Source: Neospora caninum Liverpool (lineage: Eukaryota; Apicomplexa; Conoidasida; Eucoccidiorida; Sarcocystidae). From it: a stretch of DNA of 64,000 bases. The stretch is taken from NCBI RefSeq assembly GCF_000208865.1, contig NC_018395.1, positions 1,891,920 to 1,955,919 on the forward strand, written 5' to 3'. The position numbers and the translations under genes were made by a program. Under the pieces are notes generated by a model. The model saw nothing but the letters and a program-made list of their open reading frames with translations. It did not search any database and was not told the DNA's origin. Of this stretch, positions 37,447-49,727 are shown piece after piece. The stretch's first letter is position 1, and the number at the start of each line of letters is the position of its first letter.

Positions 37447-40400
37447 GGCGCTCAACACCTGTAAAGGCAAAGGAAGCAACGAAACGTCCACAGTCTCGCA
37501 CGTGAAAAAGGAAAGTGAGAAGTGGGCCACTGTCGATCTGCGGTGGGAAAGAGACGGAAGTCAAGCGACGGGCTGAGAGAAAATAAGAAAACGGAGGGAG
37601 AAACACAAAAAGAGAGAAGACTGGCTTCTCGTCGGGGTAGACACACCTTTACAGAAACGTGGAAGACAGAGGGAGTATCTGGATGGACTTCGTGGCCGCA
37701 GAAGCTCAAAGAAGAGCACGTATCGCAGGGCGGAGTTCAGAGGAAGGCGAAGAAGAGACGTCCAGTGATGGAATGAAGGCGTTTAAGACTGGAGACAAAT
37801 ATCTGAGATTCCTTCAACCAAAAATGGAGTCCTCCCATCCTCCTTGCCGCGGGAATCCGAAAGGCGGGTGGGGCAGTCGTGTGTGCCGGAGCGCGCTCCC
37901 GTGTCAAAGACACACAGATGTACGTGTAGAGAGAAGAAAATTGTCACAAAAACGCATTGCTGCATTCCCCCCGAAGACCGAAGAAAGCATACAGGCTACT
38001 GCTCGCTAAACAGGTGAGGACCTACGATAACGCGAAGAGGAACACATCAAGATTGGCTTCTGCTATGTGGCGAAGCCAAGAAGACGAAAAAGCCAAGATG
38101 GGGGGGCCTAGCCCAAAAGGGGAGAAGGCGAAGGCCATGCGTACGTGAAGTGAAACGAAACGACAAGTTTGGATGTAAGTAACATGAAGCAGAGAAAGGC
38201 CTCTAAAAACCGAGGACTTGTCGTGAGGCAGGACGGAAAAAGCCGTACGGAAAAGTTCGGAGAAAAGTCTCTGCCGCTCGCGCGACACACCTCTCACCCT
38301 TCTCTCGAGAGGAGTTACACATGAACGAATTTCTCCCTCTTTAGTTTAGACCGAACACGACGAACAGTTCGTCTCTGTGAAGAAAAGAAATTCTGTTACC
38401 GTTTTCCCCGGGTGAATTCGCCTGAAGACTAGAGGGAGGCAAAAGGAGTAAAAGATGCGCGGAGAAGCGGACAACGAAAGTCCCAATAGGGAGGCGAAAA
38501 TGGAACGAGAAACGAGACATAAATTGCCGGGTTCGTTGTGTGCATCTCGAACGCGGACAACGTTAAAAATAGAGGTAAACGAGTCCGGTGTGGCACACGG
38601 GTCAGCATGAACAGAAGAAACCGGGAGAAAGATGGTGATTCTGCCCGTTGCGGTAGCCTTAACCGTGGAAGGGCCGTGGAGGAAGATGATGGACTGGTGG
38701 ACGTGTAGTTTTTGAGTAAGCCTTTTCCTGGCTACCGCTACAGTACTACATGACCAGAACGAATCGGACGAGAAAGCCAAGGACAAAAATTCGACCGAAG
38801 GAAAAGCTACTTATTCGTAGTTGCTAGAGAAGCAAGCATAGAAGAAGCGGGAAAGCCAGCCAAGACTCACCACCATCCGCGGGAAACAACAACCGCATGC
38901 GAAGTTGCTGGGGTACTTTTGTGAAGGGCACCCTACCTACACACACCCATGCTGGACACGGGAAACTGGGGGGGTGTACGTACACCCGAAGCTGCACTTC
39001 GGCGAGTGCACCACGGGGCACCCACCCTTCCATGCTAGCGAACTCGATCAAAAAGAACTCGCAAACCCGCTATTTGGCGAGAAACATCGGGGCAGTGTGT
39101 ACCGGGACAAAGAGTGGGATTAGTGGCACGGGACGGCGGTCACGCGAGACACAGCTCCAGAGCTAGCGAAACATCCGTCTGAAAGCAAACGACTCAGCCA
39201 GTACTGCATCCACAGTGGGTTTTGCTTCGTACATGAGTCGAGGGAATTCCGCTCCCAGGGGAATTAGGGCGGTTAGTACACACACGACACACGACACACG
39301 ACACCCGAGATGGCAAATCTTCAACGCACTTTACACAAATTGCCGAAAGCCCGTATCCAGTGGAAGCTAGTTAATCTCAGGGACAACGATACTCTCGGAA
39401 CGGGTCGTAGGGAGCCATTTCACAATTCGTGTGCGTACAGTGTGCTCAGCGCTAGAGCTTCGAGCATAAAAAGCAGAATGGTTAAAGAATACACTTGCTT
39501 GTGAGATTTGAAAATATCTTTGCAATTTTGTGAAGGGTGAGCATCCAGCGTACTTTATTCTGTATTTGTAATGGAGACTACTGCGGTTGTGATTAGAGGC
39601 CAATGTCGGCTGCTGTCTCTGAGACGGGGACCAGCGCCCGCCCTTTTTTCTCAGTCTGATTTTGTGAAAAATGTGCAAAGTGTTTTAGTTGTGCAGATGA
39701 CTCTAAACGAATCAATCAGCTACGTCACTCTTTAAAGTAGATAGTCGTGGAACGCCGTCTTCTGATCAGGCTGGTTCTCCTGGCTCACAGCTTTGCCTCG
39801 ACACGAAGGTTCGCAACTGGCTCCTTTGGAAATCCTAAGCTTTCTTCCCAAGTGCAAGAAGAGGGTAAAGTATCTCTGAAGTAGCTTTCACTGCGATGAG
39901 ACAGGGCGGGCGTGACGCGCTGCAACGAGGCATAAACAGGTGTGTTTAGTCCACCGGATGGATTATGATCGGTTCTCAGTTCACCGAAAGAAGTTGGCGG
40001 TAAGGTAGCCCGAAAGCACGTGTGTGCGGAGGCATCACTACCGCTTTCGGGATCATAGAGGCACTACTGCAGCGTGCAACAAAAAGATAAGTTAACAAAT
40101 TGACTCCATTTTCAGTCCAGCCTTCAACCGACCGTGCTGTGCAGTTTTTTGATTCATTCGTCAATTTCACTACCTGTAAGTATCGTGATAAGGTTCACTC
40201 CTAGAGAACACTTACTGTGCTTTTCGCGGCCAGGGAAAGTTCTCTAAATGGGCGGCAGGATGCCATGCTGGAAGTTCTTCCTTCCAGGCTGCGCATTCTT
40301 TTTGCTTAACGGCACGTCTCTTTCCTTGTTCAATACTGTTTAAATCCTTCATCTGCTAGTTTGTTCAGCAAGTCTCGAGAGTCACTCGTGTGGGGTGAAG

Positions 40401-41842
40401 GACTACTGTCACGCACAGTGATATTCCGTGGAATGAGCCGGCGGCACAATTGTACGAGGGTGTGTGTCGCCCGCTGCTGGCTTCAGTGCATGAAAGACTG
40501 ACAAAGCATGTTGTATTTCGTTGCCGACTAAAGGTGGCACGCGAACGTACCACCAGTCCTATAGTTCAGCGGGGGACGCCGAAAGGTCTTCGTTGAGTCC
40601 GTGTCCAATAAATGGGGGCTCGTTTTCTGTTCAAAACAATCACAGACATGTTGAGGAACTGCGTAGAAAGTACCCATGGTTTGGTAGACGATGTGACACT
40701 TGTTAGACGCGGGGGATTTGCAGAGAAGCAACTCGGCACCTACTCTGCAAACTCACAGTAACGCTGCTTTCGAGGTTAAATGCTCTGCACTAATGCATAG
40801 GAATTTCCACTCGTCATATGGTTGAACGCTGCAAGTATGTGGTTCCAGCTGTGGTGAAAATCGGGGCCTTTCAGATAACCGGGGGATACTCTGGCCAACC
40901 GAGCGATAAGAGTGAGCGGCACTCTCCCATGAAGGTCAAGAAGTGAGTGGCATCTAGAGCGTCAGACACTAGTTATTCTTTCCCAAGAAGTGCTCTTCTT
41001 GCTGATATTTTTTTAAGTTCCGGAGTTCCATGTTGTTAGTGGCGTTCCTGCGATTAGCGTATCCGTAAGGGGGTATGAGCATCGATTTCCAAGAGGAAAT
41101 GGTACGGAGTGAGGCACCGCTTGCTTGTGTGCCAGAGTGATCACCGCGGGAGCACGCACCATCCAGAATCTCTAGAGTGTCAGCGGCGTTGCAGTCGAGT
41201 CAATTTACAGTTAATTTGCTTGCGTTTTCGCTCAGGGTAGAGCTCTGAACCCGAAAACGCGATCTACGTAGTTTGTGTTGTTTTTTTGCTGCATCCTCGA
41301 AGGGTGTTGTCGAACGCTGCGTGGCAACGAGGAAACTCTCTAATGTTCATTTGGTTGCACGTGAATGTCACGTTCGATGGGTTCGCCCTCTCTTGTCTAA
41401 CTACCGTATGCAGTGGATAGTTCAGGTCTATTTGAGCGGGATAACTGTCGGTTGTCTCGAGTGTGTGTAGTGACATAAGAAAAATGACAAAAGTTCGCTC
41501 TACGAGCCACAACGGACCTCCGGAATAGTGTGCATCCGGACGGAGCTGGAGCAGCGGTGCTTCCCCTGCGGAATTCTTTTTTTTCACCCAGACACTAACG
41601 AGTTTTCAATCTCAGTTTCCATGCAGCGCCACGTCTCTCCTGACGCATTGTTACTAACAGCACCTCCATATACCTCGGAACCTTAACACCTGGAACCTCC
41701 CCTGATATGCAGCGTTGTATCGTCTTCCCTTCTGGGTTCCATTTCACCGCCCAGACGTCCCCGTCCCCGCCTAGTTCAGACTTCCACGTCGGCGTCTGTT
41801 CCGGCCGGATCTCACTGCATTCTTTGGACTCCGCTGGCACCT
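37447..41842. other. Intergenic region between the CW gene and UTP12
   Basis: 4.4 kb between the 5' end of the CW gene and the 3' end of UTP12. Base composition becomes AT-richer from about 39100 to 41500. A short tandem of CGACACA units lies near 39282-39306. No protein motif, tRNA or rRNA signature was recognised. Confidence 0.6.
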
Positions 41843-44800
41843 TCAATAAGATACTGCTGTTTGCCGCTTGGACCCAGGCAACTTTACTTCCGGGAGGGCC
41901 TGAAATCGTTCCTGGTCCATTTTCCTCTGCAAAAAGGTCAGCGCCGCGCTGTTGAATCGCATGCGGTCCTGCAGGCACACCGACACGGGTCCGCAGAAAC
42001 AACCCACCGGTGTGGTTAACAAGAAAGCGCTCTTTTTTCACCACGCGCAGACGCCAGGTGCATAATGACGGCCAGTAAATCAGCCGGAAACGCTGCTCAT
42101 TCTTGCCGCCCCTGACCTCCTTGAAGGGTACCCGAGCGGTAGCGGTGTGAACCGGAACACGGCTTTGGCCGGGGGCGCAAGTAGGAAGCCAGCTCGTTGG
42201 CTTCTCAACTCGCGTACGGTGGCGGAGCAGACGACTCTCCTGCGTCGTTCTCTTACCCTCTCGCGGACGAGGAGCGGACGCAGGCAACCCTGGAGGCGTG
42301 CAAGGATTTGTCGCTGTTTCGGCGAGGCGAGAAACAGCCTGGAAGGAAAACCCGAGAGAAAACAGAAGAGAAAGAGTATCGTTTGTTCGGACGGTTCGTG
42401 CTGCGAGGTGTCTCTTTGTCTTGCTGTGTCTCGAAGAAAAGTCGACTGCAGCAGCGAGGGTGTCAGGGCACACACACGTTGACGCGGCTTCTTTCTCTTG
42501 CCTTTTGTCGAGGGCGGCAGCACCAGCTCCAGCCTGCTTCATGCACGCACGCCATGTGGAGATGGAAAAAAGTTTTTTCTGTCTCGGGGTTTCCTTCACA
42601 AGCTAGAAGACTCTGCCTTTGAGCGTGGCGCCATACCTGAAGTGGAGCTGAACAAGAATGAGAGCGACGCGCGCGACGCTTTCAATGGGGCAAAGACACA
42701 AAATCGCATCTGCCGGTCTTTGCTCTTCTGTGTCCTGTCCCTCTGCATGCTCTTCCTTCTCTTGCATCCGACGCGGCTTCTTCTGCTCTTGCGAGAAAGC
42801 CAGCGATGAGAACGAAGACGCCTCTGTCTCTCTCTGCTTGCCGGGTGTAGTCAAGACGTGTAGCAGAGACAGGTGCGCAACTAAGAATTCGAGAAGCTGA
42901 AAAACGAATCACAAACGCAGCACCGCATATATGCATGTAAACCTCTATACGTTCTCATATGTAGAGATAAACCTGTTTACAGTAGTCGACATTTATACAC
43001 ACACGACTGCGACACTGGAACAACGACATATGCTACGCTCGGCGGGAGACATCACGAAACGCGTACGAAGCGGCCTGTACGAGCGCGGCGACATCGACGA
43101 AGCGAGAATGAGAGCCCATTAAAACGCAGCCGATGAGGACAAAGTGTTCAGACGCCACACAGGAGAGAGAGAGAATCACGTGATACAGATGGATCCGGAA
43201 ACGGCGAAGCCGGCTACGTACCCGGTAGGCGTAGTCGAACGGCAGAGCAACAAGTACCTCGAATGTGTTGCCTGCTTTCCAAGTTGCGACAGCCCGCAGG
43301 ACGTGCTCCATAGCAGTTTTCCCCATTAGCTCCACTTTGCCGGGTGGCGGAACCGGTCGAGGCGGCAGGCCTTCTATCGCCTTTTCCTCTCTGTCCTGTA
43401 CAGACAGCGCGTACCGCTCTTCACCTTTCGATGAGGGTCGCCGCGACGCCTGTTTCTGCACAAGTTCCTTGCGTCGCCTTTCCCAGGCGAGCAGAGCAGC
43501 TGCGTACGCTTCGTCGGCTTCCTGTTGCTCTCGGGCCTCATCGAGAACCTACGGGCCGAAGCGAAAGCGAAAACGAGTAACATAAAGACGACGAGAAAGG
43601 AGAGCGAGAGGTAAAAGAGAGACACCACGGGAGGAGAGGCGAGCAGGACGAGGCGAAGACAGAGAAAAAGACAGAGGCGAAAAGAGGAAAGGAACAACGC
43701 AGCTGTGCGACGGAAACACGACAGAAAGCCACAGCACAGGAAGAGAGCAGAGAAGGAAGAAGAGCCATGCCAACAACGAAGACTTCTGATAATGACGAAG
43801 GAACGGAGGAACTGAAGGTTTCCTTTTCCTTTGTCCGGCGGCCACTGAATCCGTTTTTTCTCGGGGGTGTTGAGAACTCAGATGACACCGAGGAAACGTT
43901 GGCCGACGAACCCGTCCAAGAGCCCGCGTGCCAGGCAAGCGCCTTCACCCCCTCTCAGCTCTCCCCGTCTTTCCGTCGTTCTGGCTTCGTCCTCGGCACC
44001 CCAAAGCCGGCAAGGGATCCCGCCCCTGTTTCTCTCCATTGTCGCCCTGTTCGCTTTTTTTACCCTTTCCCTCTGCTGCATGGCTGCTACCCCAGCGCTC
44101 TGCTTGTCTCTCCGCTCCTACCTCCATGAGTCGTTCCGTCGTTCGGACCGTCTCCATGGTTCGCTTGCTGGTTCTATCCGTGACCACCGCAGCGCTCGTG
44201 GCTGTGCTCGTCAAGATCGCGTCTTCTCTCAAGGCCTCCCGCTCGGCGTTCTCTTCCCACCGCCTCTCTTCCTCCTCCTCTGCAAACATCTGCTCACCCG
44301 TGCGCCGCCAGCACTGCAGGAGGCGACTCGCGTCAGCCACAAACACGCGGTCGCCGTCTTGGCTAGCTGCCAAACACCGCAGCGGCGAGTTCGACACCGA
44401 GGGAAGAATCGTGACGAGACAAGACTGCCGATCCACATCCCACAGCTTCAACGAGGCGTCCGACGACGCACTCAACAGGTAGTGTGTGCCGAAGAGGAAG
44501 AGTACCTGAGCACAGCGGGGCCGGAAGCGAAGGTAGCCAAAGCGACGTGGTCCGACACACACGCAGCGGAACAGCGCAAGAAAGAGGCAAACGCGCAAAG
44601 AGAAACCATCAGCAACGACAGACCTCGCCAGGCGTCTAGGCATTCAGTAGCCTGCGCCTTCAGGTCCCCTTTCGTCTCTCTGTCGCTTTCCGCCTCGCTT
44701 CCGTTCCAAAAATCCCCCTCTCTTTGATCCCTCGTTGTCCGTCTCTCCGCGACGGCTCACCTGAGTGACTGCGTCGTCGTGGGCAAGGAGACTGTGTTGG

Positions 44801-47800
44801 ATATTTCCAAAGTCGAGGCCCCAGACCTTGACGGTTTTGTCTGCGCTTCCGGTTGCGAGGCGCGTGCTGTCGGAGGAGACCGCGAGGGAAAGGACTGGAA
44901 GTTGATGGCCATACAGAGAGAGGAAGAGCTTGCAGGTGTCCGAATAGAAGACGAGGACAGTCATGTCAAGCAGCGCACATATCAGAAATTTCCCATCCAT
45001 CGAGTAGCGCAGATCCAACCCCTGGTCTGGGAGCGGAAGGCTTCCGACTTGCCGGAACTGAACGACGCTTCCCGCGGCAGCCGCCTGCTCTTTCTTGCTC
45101 TTCTTCCCAGACGGAGACGGCGTCTCGCTCGTCAGGTGGAAGACAAACAACTTCACGCTTTTGTCCGCAGAAATCGAGGCGAACCTGGCGGAGAGAAGAC
45201 CGCGACCGTCAGCAGAAGACAAACCGCAGAAAGCAGGAACTCAAACACGAGGTACGTAGAGATAACAGTCAGATCGACATGCAGGGGAAGAGCTCCAGAC
45301 AGGGAAGAACGAGCTAGACACAAAGGGAGAAGAGAGAGACGGGGAGACGAGACGATGCGTGCGAGACCGACACCCACAGCCTTCAGTGACTCACAGAGAC
45401 CAGGGATTCAAGAGGAAGGAAGCCGCGGACCCTCTTCCGGTACACGGACAAATCGACGTCTCACCTTCTGTCGGACGCGGAAAGCCACAAAAAACGTACA
45501 ACGTACTGGCACTTCTCTCTCCTCTCTAGCACACAGAAAACCCCTCAGAATCCCTCGAGTCGCCCATCCGCCGCAGAACCAAATAGCGGCGCGCGAAGAT
45601 CGAGGCGCGCGCATGCACACACCTGTGGAATTCGCGCCCAACGTGCATCAACTCCGCCCCACGTTTCTGCAGCGCGGCCCGGCTGGCGTCTCACCCGGTG
45701 TGTTTTGGGTGCTCAGCAAGCGCATTGACGGCCCCAGTGTGCGCACGCCCGAGGTGTTGTCGCACAGTGCATGCACCGATGTCGTAGAGGTACAGATCTC
45801 CGCACTTGGTGCCGAGCACCACATGATCGTTTCCTGACAGAGAGAGAGAGAGAGAGCGGGGGACATCCACACGCAGCCACACAAATTTCCGTTGCCCTCT
45901 GTCTCCTCGTCAAAAAGAAAAGGAGAGGGAAACGAACCAAACACAAAGAAACGCGAAGCGGCCGCGTGGGAATGCCTAGTGTATCGACAATCGGGGCGAC
46001 AGACGAGAGACGAGAGCGCCCGTTTCCACGGAACGCGTGGAGAGAAGGAGAAAGGGGAAGACCCAAGGTAACGCACTGTGTCTCCCCCACTGTTGCGTAC
46101 GGGGCAGAACGGGGTCTCCGTCGCATGTGTGCATCTCCCTGCTTGACGCTGCCTCGGGCTTCCCTCCAGCGTCACCCCGCACTGGCTGATCCACTGTCCT
46201 GCCTCTTCCTAGTTTACTTCGATTTCGTCCCCCCATCTCTCTCACCGGCGACGAAGAAGCCGCAGAGCGGCAGGTCAAGAGATACGCTCTTCACACATTG
46301 TCGCGTGTGTGTCGTCCAGACTTTAAAGCCCTAGAGAGGACACGCGGAGCAACACGGCAGAGGAGGCAAACGTGCAGAATACGGAAAGAGCAGAGACGTA
46401 GATACGAGGGAGAGTAGAATCGAGAGAGAAGATGGGTAACACAGGAACAAATCGGACGCAGCTGGTTTGGGGAGACGGTTTCAACACTTCAGTGTGTCAT
46501 CTCCCGCACAACTCCCCCCCCCTTCGCCGCATCTGGTTCTTCTCCCGAGTCTTCTCTTCTCCGCGCCGCCCTTCATCCTTTCGTCATTTCCTTTGTTCCC
46601 GCTCCTTGCGTGCCCGCCCACCTCGTCGGCAATCGAGAGGAGATACGCGCTGTCATGGCTGACAGACAGGTGGCGAACAGTGCCCCGGTGGCCCCCGGCG
46701 GAAACGCGGCAGAGTTGCTTGAAGCATTCGTCGCCGTTGCGTGCCGCGCCGTTCGTCTCGCTCTCCTCAGGTGTCTGTACACTCCAATTGAAGCCAGGGG
46801 CAAACGCGGGTGCGCCAGGGAAGGAGCCAGCGAGAAAAACAGTGAGTGCGAAATGTACACCAGAAAGAATAAATTGGCCATTACCAAATTCGTTGTCGTT
46901 AATATGACAGCCCAAAGGATTCCGGACAGACTAGCATCAGGAAATCAGAAGGAGACTAGACGGGCCGAGAGGCTGCGCCGGCCGTCGCCAAGAGAGACGC
47001 AGAGAGGACGCGATACGAGGGGGAGAAGCTGGCGAGGGAGAAGTGGGGATTTCGGAAACGCACAGGATGAAGCCGAGAAATACGCAGCAGGCAGGACGAA
47101 AACGGAGGCGAGAGATGAAGAAGGGGCAACGTGTCACAGAACAGAAAACATGACAGGAGAGAAAAAGGGAACCTTCAGACCCCCTTGAGGCCCGGTGCAT
47201 GCATAGGCGCATCTCTAAGGGTGGACCGGCACTGACCTTCTGCGAAAGGCGATCGGATAACTGCTGAACGTCTACTTTCCACGTTTCAAAGGCGTTGTCT
47301 GCAAGACCGAGAAGCACTTGGACCTCCGTGTTTGACGTGCCGCTCCGACCGCCAGCCGCTAGTCGGTCCTTTGTTCCTGCGAGTTTGTCTGACGCGACCT
47401 GCTGAGGTGCACAGCCAGCTCGGAGATGAAACGTTTTGATGACGCTGGCCGTGTGAAGGCGGGAGAGAAAGACGAATTCGTCTGTCACGCGACCGGCAGC
47501 CTCTTCTTCCTTCTCTTCGTCGTCCAAGTGGTGAGGTCCGCTGCCGGCTTCTCGTGCCTTCTGCTCTCGCTTTTTCTTCTTCTCTTCGCTGCGCCTCTGC
47601 CTTCTCTTCATCCTTTTCCTTCTCTCCGTCTCTCCACAGACCTTGAACACCTCAACGCTGCGACTGTTTCCACTCCCAACAACGAGGACTCCCTCTTCCT
47701 CCTCCCCTCCCACATCCTCTCCCTCTCCGTCCTCGCCTCTGTCTCCTCTCCGTCTTTCTTTCTTTCCTCCACCCCGCACCGTCCACGTGACGAACTGGAG

Positions 47801-49727
47801 ACACGTCGTTTTCTTCTGGCCCCCCGAAGGGCGGCGCAGAAAGCCTAAGAAACCCGCAATGCAACGAAGGTGCGTGTGGCGGTTGATCTGAGCTTCCGCA
47901 TCTGCTCCGCGTTCGTCGGTTCCAGCGTCTCCGACCTTTCCTTGCTTCGTCTCTGCCTCGCCCGGCCTTCCGGAGACCCGCGGCTCGGCCGCGGAGAGGC
48001 CATGCAAAGCGTAGACGCGAAGAAGCTGGTCGCCGCATCCAACCACGAGGCGCGTCTGGGAAGAAGAAGATCGACAGCAACAAAATCAAAGCGTTTGATA
48101 TGTTCCCTTGACGCCGCCACTGTATATCACCCGCCTTTTCTCGCGCGCTCGTCTGCTACCTGTTCACGTCCCCTCATCCCGTCTCTCTCCTTCCCTTCCT
48201 GTATCTTTCTTTTCCTTGTTCTCCCCTATAGTCGTCCTCTTTATGATCATTCTCTTTCAGATTTCCTTTCTTCCCTCTCACTCTCTTTCATGCGTTCCCC
48301 TGGTCGCTCCCTTCCTTTCCTGCACTCCCTCGTAGGCTCTCCTTCTATCTTCATCTTTCCTGCCTTTCCTCTCCTCTTTCTTCTCTTGCTTCTTCGTCGT
48401 CCGCGCCGCTTGCGTCCCCCGCCTCGTAGGCCTCCGCGCTCTCGTGCCTCCCCCTGGCTTCAGCTTCTCCCAATCCCCATTCACCTCTTCCCTCTTTCCT
48501 TCCTTCTCCCCGGCCTCTCTTGTGTGCTTTTGCCTTCTCTGCTCCTTCTCTCTCGTCCTCTTTCTTCTCTGCCTATGCTTTGTCAGCCCACCCGTTCCGC
48601 GTTCTCAGTTGCGGGTTCATTTCGCTCACCTGTTGGGGATTCACTGCGAGACTCCACGCCTCTCGTGCGCCCGAAGCCCCTGTGGCAGCGTCCACGAGCG
48701 TTTGGAGACACAGCTCGAGATCTGCGTCCCAGATTTTCACGAGACCGTCCTTCCCTGCCGAGACGAGAAGCAGCCCAGACCCCGGCAGAGAACCGGTTTC
48801 CCGGCTCGTTCCAGAAACCTCCACTGCCTGGAATGAAGCCATCGACAGCGACGACTCGGTGGACGCGAAAGGATTGGCTGACTCGTGCCCGCCTCTCCTC
48901 AACTTCCGCTTTCCGCGTTGACCATGTCGAGAGGGCCCTGCCGCGTCATCCGTGCGCTGCACGTCCTCAGATGTGTCTCTTCGGCGCTTCCGAGTCGTCT
49001 CCTCGCTCGCGTCGTTCTCGCACCCATCCCCAGCTCTTCCGCCTGCCTCTCCTCGGAAGTCTGCCTTGGCTGCTCTCTTGAGGGCGAGGACTTGCGTGAC
49101 TGGAGCGGCGTGCGCATGCAGTCTGTGCAGGCCGACGCCCGCGATGCGGTCCCAGACAATGATGTCTCCATCTGCAGATCCTGAAATGAGGAGATGCTCG
49201 AAGGCAATCGCATGCGCAGCGGAAAGAGAGACGGTGCGCCCGTCGCCTCGCTTCTCGTAAGGCACCCGTTGTGTGTCGCCAGGTCCCCAGCACAAGGCGG
49301 TGATTGCGCTCCGGTGACCTTGAAGCGTGAGACCGGGAGGTGGAGAGAAGACGTGAGGAGCTGCAGAGACACCAGAAGCCGGAAGCGGCGAAGCAGCGAG
49401 AGTAGCGAGGTCCGACGCGGTCGGCGCTTCCCAGACGCGAATGCTGCCGTCGCTGTAGCCGACTGCAAGGTGTGAATGGCTCGCTGAGAGAGCGATACGA
49501 ACGGCGTGGTGGTAGGTGGACGAGAGCGACGGAGGTGGAGAAAAGGACACAAGACGGCACTGGCGGGACGTATTCCACAGCGTCACCGACGCCCCAGTGC
49601 ACGTTAGCGCGTAGGCAAAAGACGACCGGCCTGCAGCAGACGGACGGAAGAAGGAGACGTTAGCATGCGGAGAGGAATTGAGGCCGAAGGCCTCTTCGTG
49701 GACGTAGCGCAAATACGCCTTCACCAT
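41843..49727 (-). CDS. UTP12: UTP12/WDR3, WD40 component of the SSU processome
   Basis: Nucleolar U3 snoRNP protein (yeast Utp12/Dip2, human WDR3) needed for 18S rRNA processing. Eleven exons: 49727-48630, 48055-47237, 46774-46622, 46330-46246, 45833-45623, 45184-44761, 44505-44122, 43548-43222, 42896-42637, 42338-42257, 41968-41843; 1323 codons. The N-terminus MVKAYLRYVHEEAFG matches the WDR3 start. WD40 blocks include HLAVGYSDGSIRVW, LISGSADGDIIVWD, SGKDG-type repeats, LGTKCGDLYLYDIG, ATGSADKTVKVWGLDFGN and LSASSDASLKLWD. The C-terminal Utp12 domain is present (EVLVALPFDYAYR, LILVQLHFR, then RMRFNSAALTFLQRK). Basic and acidic low complexity is inserted after the second WD block. One defect is visible: an in-frame TGA at 45691-45693 within the exon 45833-45623, after HPKHTG and before DASRAALQ; see findings. 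The other junctions keep phase. RCL1, from the same machinery, lies head to head. Confidence 0.93.
48150..48560. repeat. Polypyrimidine/polypurine tract in a UTP12 intron
   Basis: About 400 bp very rich in C and T on the plus strand inside the first UTP12 intron (48629-48056). The intron RNA is therefore purine-rich, the opposite of the expected polypyrimidine bias, as in the PAN2 intron tract at 23945-24250. Confidence 0.65.

Noticed and set aside
41843..42599. 334-codon minus-strand frame with a WD-like string (DGDVWAVKWNPEG)
   Set aside because: The UTP12 last exon (41968-41843) uses a different frame that matches the family C-terminus; the long frame ignores the intron structure.
42197..42622. 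Plus-strand frame beginning MASQLAYGGGADDSP that looks protein-like
   Set aside because: It overlaps a UTP12 exon (42338-42257) and introns on the minus strand, where the phases and the Utp12-domain match are convincing.
43867..43948. Possible small minus-strand exon (SSVSSEFSTPPRKNG region) between two UTP12 exons
   Set aside because: Exons 44505-44122 and 43548-43222 join directly in phase and align continuously with WDR3; the intervening frame is not needed.
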